Assembly (NCBI RefSeq): GCF_007829335.1
Contig: NZ_VIWO01000002.1
Coordinates: forward strand, 248,001-312,000
DNA from: Chitinophaga polysaccharea
Lineage (GTDB): Bacteria; Bacteroidota; Bacteroidia; Chitinophagales; Chitinophagaceae
Length of the DNA stretch: 64,000 bases
Reading direction: 5' to 3'
This document shows, piece by piece, positions 60,853 to 64,000 of this stretch (positions are counted from its first letter, which is position 1; each line of letters opens with the position of its first letter). The notes beneath the pieces were generated by a model. The model did not search any database, had not been told where the DNA came from, and saw only the letters and a list, made by a program, of their open reading frames with translations. Both the position numbers and the translations under genes were made by a program.

Positions 60853-61533
60853 ATGCAACAAAGACCCAGACCAAGTTTTGGCGGTAACAACAACAACCGG
60901 GGAAGAAACCCCAACTTCCGCAGGGAACAACAACAAGAACATCGCACCAACAGGATGATACGTGTCCCTGAGGTTAGACTTGTAGGTGAAAACGTTGAAG
61001 TCGGTGTTTACAGAACGGAAGAAGCACTCCGTATGGCGGAAGAACAGGGATTAGACCTGGTAGAAATTTCTCCAAATGCAGTGCCTCCTGTTTGTCGTAT
61101 TATCGACTACAATAAATTCCTTTACGAGAAGAAGAAGAAGGAAAAAGAAATGAAGGCGAAGGCGCATAAGAGCGAAGTGAAAGAAATTCGTTTTACGCCT
61201 AACACCGATGATCACGATTTTGATTTCAAGGCCAAGCACGCAGAAAGCTTCCTGAAAGACGGTAACAAGGTAAAAACCTATGTTCAGTTTAAAGGTCGCG
61301 CTATCATGTTTAAAGAGCGTGGCGAGTTAATTCTCCTCAAATTCGCTGAAAGGCTGGCAGAAGTAGGTGGTTTGGAAAGCATGCCTACCATGGAAGGTAA
61401 GCGTATGATTGCCATCTTTGCGCCGAAAGCAGCCAAGAAGAAAGAGAAGGAACCTAAAGAGCCGAGAGAACCAAGAGAGCCGAAGGCAGCAACTCCTCCG
61501 TCATCTGCTGATGCGGGTGGTAGTGCAGAGTAA
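60853..61533 (+). CDS. infC: Translation initiation factor IF-3
   Basis: 226 residues, longer than the about 180 of most IF-3. The core (about 36-200) has the N-domain (VPEVRLVGENVEVGVYRTEEAL; LDLVEISPNAVPPVCRIIDY) and C-domain (VKEIRFTPNTDDHDF; VKTYVQFKGRAIMFKERG). Extra parts are a Gln/Asn/Arg-rich N-terminus of about 30 residues and a Lys/Glu/Pro-rich tail. The start is ATG, not the AUU of E. coli. It prevents premature subunit joining. rpmI and rplT do not follow, since a terminator and convergent genes come next. Confidence 0.96.
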   Translation: MQQRPRPSFGGNNNNRGRNPNFRREQQQEHRTNRMIRVPEVRLVGENVEVGVYRTEEALRMAEEQGLDLVEISPNAVPPVCRIIDYNKFLYEKKKKEKEMKAKAHKSEVKEIRFTPNTDDHDFDFKAKHAESFLKDGNKVKTYVQFKGRAIMFKERGELILLKFAERLAEVGGLESMPTMEGKRMIAIFAPKAAKKKEKEPKEPREPREPKAATPPSSADAGGSAE

Positions 61534-61560
61534 TCACCAACGGTTATATACCTGATTAAG

Positions 61561-61603
61561 AAAAGCAGCACAACGGGGTGTAATACCTCGTTGCGCTGCT
61601 TTT
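61561..61603. terminator. Terminator between infC and HEAT-repeat gene
   Basis: AAAAGCAGC (61561-61569) pairs with GCTGCTTTT (61595-61603), and CAACGGGG inside pairs with CCTCGTTG. A-rich left and T-rich right arms allow use in both directions. Confidence 0.8.
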
Positions 61604-61622
61604 CGTTTATGGCTTGGGTATT

Positions 61623-62138
61623 CTACTGAATGGCTTTCAGCACCTTCTTTGCCCTCGACCGGATACCAGGTGTGGGATTGGTTTCCAGCTGGTCTTCCAC
61701 CAGCAGGCGGATCTCGTTTTTAATATCGGGATAGTCTTTCGCTAAACCGGCCAGGATGCTCATCGAAAAGGCTTTTACCGCTACTGGTTCTTCCGGGTCT
61801 TCCAGGAACCGGAAGCAGCTGTTCATCACTGCACCGTGAAGGGGAGTGGGGATGTCAAGGTATTGTAGTATCCTGAGCACATTTCTTTTAACGGCTACGG
61901 GGATACCGGCATCTTCCATCCTGGCCACCATGGCGGGCAGGTGAGTAGTCAGCAGTGCCGGGTGTTTCATGGCCACAAAGCTGATGACCCAGGCGGCTCT
62001 TTGTACCACGCGGTATTCATCTTCCAAAAATAATTGCATGAGCTGCCGGAAGCGGGAAACGCTATTGCCGATCCAGCCTGCGATGTACAGCGATTGCGTA
62101 CGGGAATGTTCTGCCAGTATGGCTGTTCTAAGGTCCAT
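61623..62138 (-). CDS. HEAT-repeat-like protein
   Basis: 171 residues, all-helical, with repeat-like pairs (EDEYRVVQRAAWVISFVA; PVAVKRNVLRILQYL; PVAVKAFSMSILAGLA; PGIRSRAKKVLKAIQ) in the style of HEAT/armadillo scaffolds such as DNA-glycosylase AlkD-like or DUF repeats. No catalytic residues. It lies 37 nt downstream of the HD-domain gene and may be co-transcribed with it. Function unknown. Confidence 0.7.
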   Translation of the reverse strand: MDLRTAILAEHSRTQSLYIAGWIGNSVSRFRQLMQLFLEDEYRVVQRAAWVISFVAMKHPALLTTHLPAMVARMEDAGIPVAVKRNVLRILQYLDIPTPLHGAVMNSCFRFLEDPEEPVAVKAFSMSILAGLAKDYPDIKNEIRLLVEDQLETNPTPGIRSRAKKVLKAIQ

Positions 62139-62175
62139 ACCGGAAAGTTAATACAAGTAGCTTAATCAGCCTGGT

Positions 62176-62754
62176 TTATTGATAATGCTCCAGCAGGTAG
62201 GACAGCGTCTTCTGTTTCATCCGGCTAATATCTTCAGGCATTACCGACATGTCGGTTTCCTTACCCATATCGTCCCATATTCTTATCTGGATGTATTGAT
62301 GGAACAGCGGATCACTGCGGAAAGCAAGGGCTTCTTCTTCAGTCATAGGCCCGCCCTGGTATTCGAGGGTTTGTTTGCTGGCTTCAGAAAGCGTATCGTA
62401 GTAAGCGCTATCGGACCAGGTGAGATAACGTTTGGCGGCCACATGACTTCCGACCAGCTTAGCCATCCTTTCAGGAAATCCACATTCTACCAGGTAAGCG
62501 CTGCCCAGGTCGTCGTGCGCCTGGCTGCCATAGATGCCCATTTGCGCTTCCTGTTCAAAAAAATGCCCGATGTCGTGTAAGAAAGCGGCGACAATCATCT
62601 CATCATCGAATCCTGTACTTTCTGCTATCAGGGCGGCTTGCATCATATGCATCATCATCGTTACCTGTTCTCCGTATTCCTGGTGCCCGAGACGTTCGTA
62701 TAAATCAAAAATATTGTTGATAACGGTGTGTGCATGTAGTTCGTTGTCGGTCAT
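62176..62754 (-). CDS. HD-domain protein, PhnZ-like
   Basis: 192 residues. Metal ligands: H36, H60-D61 in AAFLHDIGHF, H80, H103 and D161, a six-ligand set able to hold two metals. The Y27-G-E29 lid preceding H36 recalls PhnZ, a mixed-valent di-iron oxygenase that cleaves hydroxylated phosphonates. It differs from the mononuclear HD phosphohydrolases. No other phosphonate gene is near, so either phosphonate catabolism by a stand-alone enzyme or another substrate is possible. Confidence 0.8.
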   Translation of the reverse strand: MTDNELHAHTVINNIFDLYERLGHQEYGEQVTMMMHMMQAALIAESTGFDDEMIVAAFLHDIGHFFEQEAQMGIYGSQAHDDLGSAYLVECGFPERMAKLVGSHVAAKRYLTWSDSAYYDTLSEASKQTLEYQGGPMTEEEALAFRSDPLFHQYIQIRIWDDMGKETDMSVMPEDISRMKQKTLSYLLEHYQ

Positions 62755-62823
62755 TTTCGTATATTAATTCGTATATTAATGAGGGTTAGGACTGTTTTTC
62801 AGTAGTTGTGGTAACGCTTATCG

Positions 62824-62831
62824 CAAATGTA
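62824..62831 (-). promoter_or_regulatory. -7 box for the HD/HEAT genes
   Basis: TACATTTG on the minus strand, about 70 nt before the start at 62754. A -33 TTG is not evident. Confidence 0.4.
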
Positions 62832-62907
62832 ATGGCTATCGGTGCTAAATCTGCACAGGTGTTGTTATCTAATTATTAAGGTCTTGGATACGGCGGGGCA
62901 TAAAAAA

Positions 62908-62928
62908 AGCCCCGCTATAAACGGGGCT
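62908..62928 (-). terminator. Intrinsic terminator of the serine hydrolase gene
   Basis: On the minus strand AGCCCCG, 7-nt loop, CGGGGCT, then seven T. Textbook form, about 30 nt after the hydrolase stop. Confidence 0.85.
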
Positions 62929-62955
62929 GGTTTAAGATCTTTACCGGTCGTTGAT

Positions 62956-64000
62956 TTATTCTTCTCCTGCTTCTTCGCCATCACCATGGCCCAGTATTTC
63001 ACGTATTGGTTTTACTGCCTGGTAAATGCCACGGTTATATTTGTTGCCTAATATAATCAGGGTAGTGGAGTCTTGTACAAAGCGGTAAAACACGGTATTG
63101 TTACCATGCCACCATCCGTTGTGGTAGACGATATTTTTGGTGCTGTCAGGGTATACCATCAGTCGCCATCCCAGGCCATAGTTGCGTACGCCGGGTTTCT
63201 CGTTGCTGTAAGGCGTGTAGGCTACTTTCAGGCTGGCTTCATTCAGAAACTGGCCGGAGTAAAGCGCCTGGTCCCATTTCAACATATCTTCTGCGGAGCT
63301 GTAGATACCTTTATCGCCCATGACGCCATCGAAATAAGTGTCGGGTTCAAACTGCCCGTTATATTTGTGGCTTTGTGTCTGGTGTGCATGTACTGCGCTG
63401 CCCGGATTAAATACAAAGGTGCTGTTCATGCCCAGTGGTTTGAATATGGTTTGGGTCATGAAGTCGGCATATTTTTGTCCGCTTACCTTTTCTATGATGG
63501 AAGCCAACAAGAGATAGTTGGTATTGCAATACTGGAAGTGAGTGCCCGGCAGATGCTGCATGGGTGGCTTATGTACTTCCATCAGTTTAATTACTTCATC
63601 GTTGGAGATAAAGCCTGATTCTTTTTTCCAGAGGCTGTCACAGAAGTAGAGGTAGTTCGGAAGGCCGCTGCGGTGGCTTAACAGCATACGTACATTGATT
63701 CCCTTGTAGGGGAATGTGGGAAAGAACTTTTGCAGGGAATCGTCCAGGCTGAGTTGTTCTTTTTGTACGAGCCATAGTACGGCTGCGCCGGTAAATGTTT
63801 TGGATACGGAGGCCAGCTGGAAGGCAGAGCTGTCCACAATTGGCGCCTTGGTGCGGGAGTTTTCGTACCCATGATATTTCTCAAAAATCACGACACCTTT
63901 CCTGGCCACAATCATCGCGCCGTTGAACCCACTACGGACGAGTTTACCGTTATAAAATGCTTCCAGTTCCTGTTGCATTTGTTTGGTGCGGGATGATTTA
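62956..64000 (-). CDS. Serine beta-lactamase-like hydrolase (5' end outside window)
   Basis: The frame stays open through 64000, so the ATG at 63978 is probably internal and a signal peptide lies beyond the edge. Counting from that Met, the penicillin-binding/class C fold motifs are S57-V-S-K60, Y150-C-N152 and H286-N-G288. The set is complete for the serine hydrolase family that includes esterases, D-aminopeptidases and class C beta-lactamases. The C-terminus is acidic (HGDGEEAGEE). Periplasmic or surface peptidase/esterase is the safest name. Antibiotic resistance is not implied. Confidence 0.85.
   Translation of the reverse strand, partial: KSSRTKQMQQELEAFYNGKLVRSGFNGAMIVARKGVVIFEKYHGYENSRTKAPIVDSSAFQLASVSKTFTGAAVLWLVQKEQLSLDDSLQKFFPTFPYKGINVRMLLSHRSGLPNYLYFCDSLWKKESGFISNDEVIKLMEVHKPPMQHLPGTHFQYCNTNYLLLASIIEKVSGQKYADFMTQTIFKPLGMNSTFVFNPGSAVHAHQTQSHKYNGQFEPDTYFDGVMGDKGIYSSAEDMLKWDQALYSGQFLNEASLKVAYTPYSNEKPGVRNYGLGWRLMVYPDSTKNIVYHNGWWHGNNTVFYRFVQDSTTLIILGNKYNRGIYQAVKPIREILGHGDGEEAGEE

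Noticed and set aside
62956-64000. Serine hydrolase called as an antibiotic-resistance beta-lactamase
   Set aside because: The S-x-x-K, Y-x-N and H-x-G motifs are shared by esterases and peptidases of the same fold. Nothing points to beta-lactam hydrolysis.

Overview
The window reads as chromosomal DNA of a Bacteroidota bacterium, most likely a Chitinophagaceae member close to Chitinophaga. The evidence is a type IX secretion (T9SS) C-terminal sorting domain, SusC-style and carboxypeptidase-regulatory TonB receptors, a DUF5686 protein, a SpmA-SpmB fusion, and many upstream regions carrying the Bacteroidota promoter pattern TTTG/TTG - 17 to 23 nt - TAnnTTTG instead of sigma70 boxes. No rRNA, tRNA, CRISPR array, transposase or phage gene was seen. 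Two genes run off the window ends (a secreted esterase at the left, a serine hydrolase at the right).

Layout. (1) 1-21.5 kb is an exopolysaccharide/glycan locus. It holds a secreted esterase (partial), a membrane GT2, a stand-alone receiver protein, a priming sugar-phosphate transferase with a degenerate receiver-like N-terminus, two more GT2s, an AsnB-type amidotransferase, a GT4 and a methyltransferase in one tightly overlapped operon. These are followed by a GT14-like enzyme, a Wzx-type flippase, a 1397-residue T9SS-exported esterase/beta-helix/PKD protein, a hexapeptide acyltransferase, a GT4, a GNAT-nitrilase fusion and an FkbM methyltransferase. No Wzy polymerase or Wza/Wzc exporter was recognised. 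(2) 21.8-25.2 kb holds housekeeping genes: a thiamine-binding-like protein, a PH-domain-like membrane protein, SpmA-SpmB and YchF. (3) 25.4-32.4 kb is the standout: a WGR/HEAT-ARM repeat protein, a winged-helix/SWIM protein, a structured msr-msd-like RNA locus and a retron reverse transcriptase. This gene set matches the one I recall for type XIII retrons. (4) 32.5-43.3 kb holds a TonB receptor, a methionine/sulfur cluster (metX, OsmC, a trans-sulfuration enzyme), a DUF5686 outer-membrane protein, two small membrane proteins and TrhO. (5) 43.5-52.6 kb is a heavy-metal RND efflux operon (CzcA-like pump, OprB-like porin, adaptor, TolC-like protein) with its two-component system. A helically phased repeat array lies upstream of the tolC-like gene. 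(6) 52.7-64 kb holds an ABC-F ATPase, a DUF3347 lipoprotein plus TonB receptor, a coiled-coil membrane protein, thrS, infC, a HEAT-repeat protein, a PhnZ-like HD protein and a serine hydrolase.

How parts fit. The glycan genes can build, modify, flip and perhaps trim a surface polysaccharide. Two arrays of a GGTAAACG-like motif with an exact 21-bp period, one on each side of the first GT2 gene, look like sites of a shared regulator. In the retron, the RT would copy the msd template into msDNA, and the WGR/ARM and SWIM proteins are the probable effector or partner proteins of an anti-phage system. The metal efflux genes form a self-contained sense-and-export module, and the nearby DUF3347 lipoprotein may add periplasmic metal handling.
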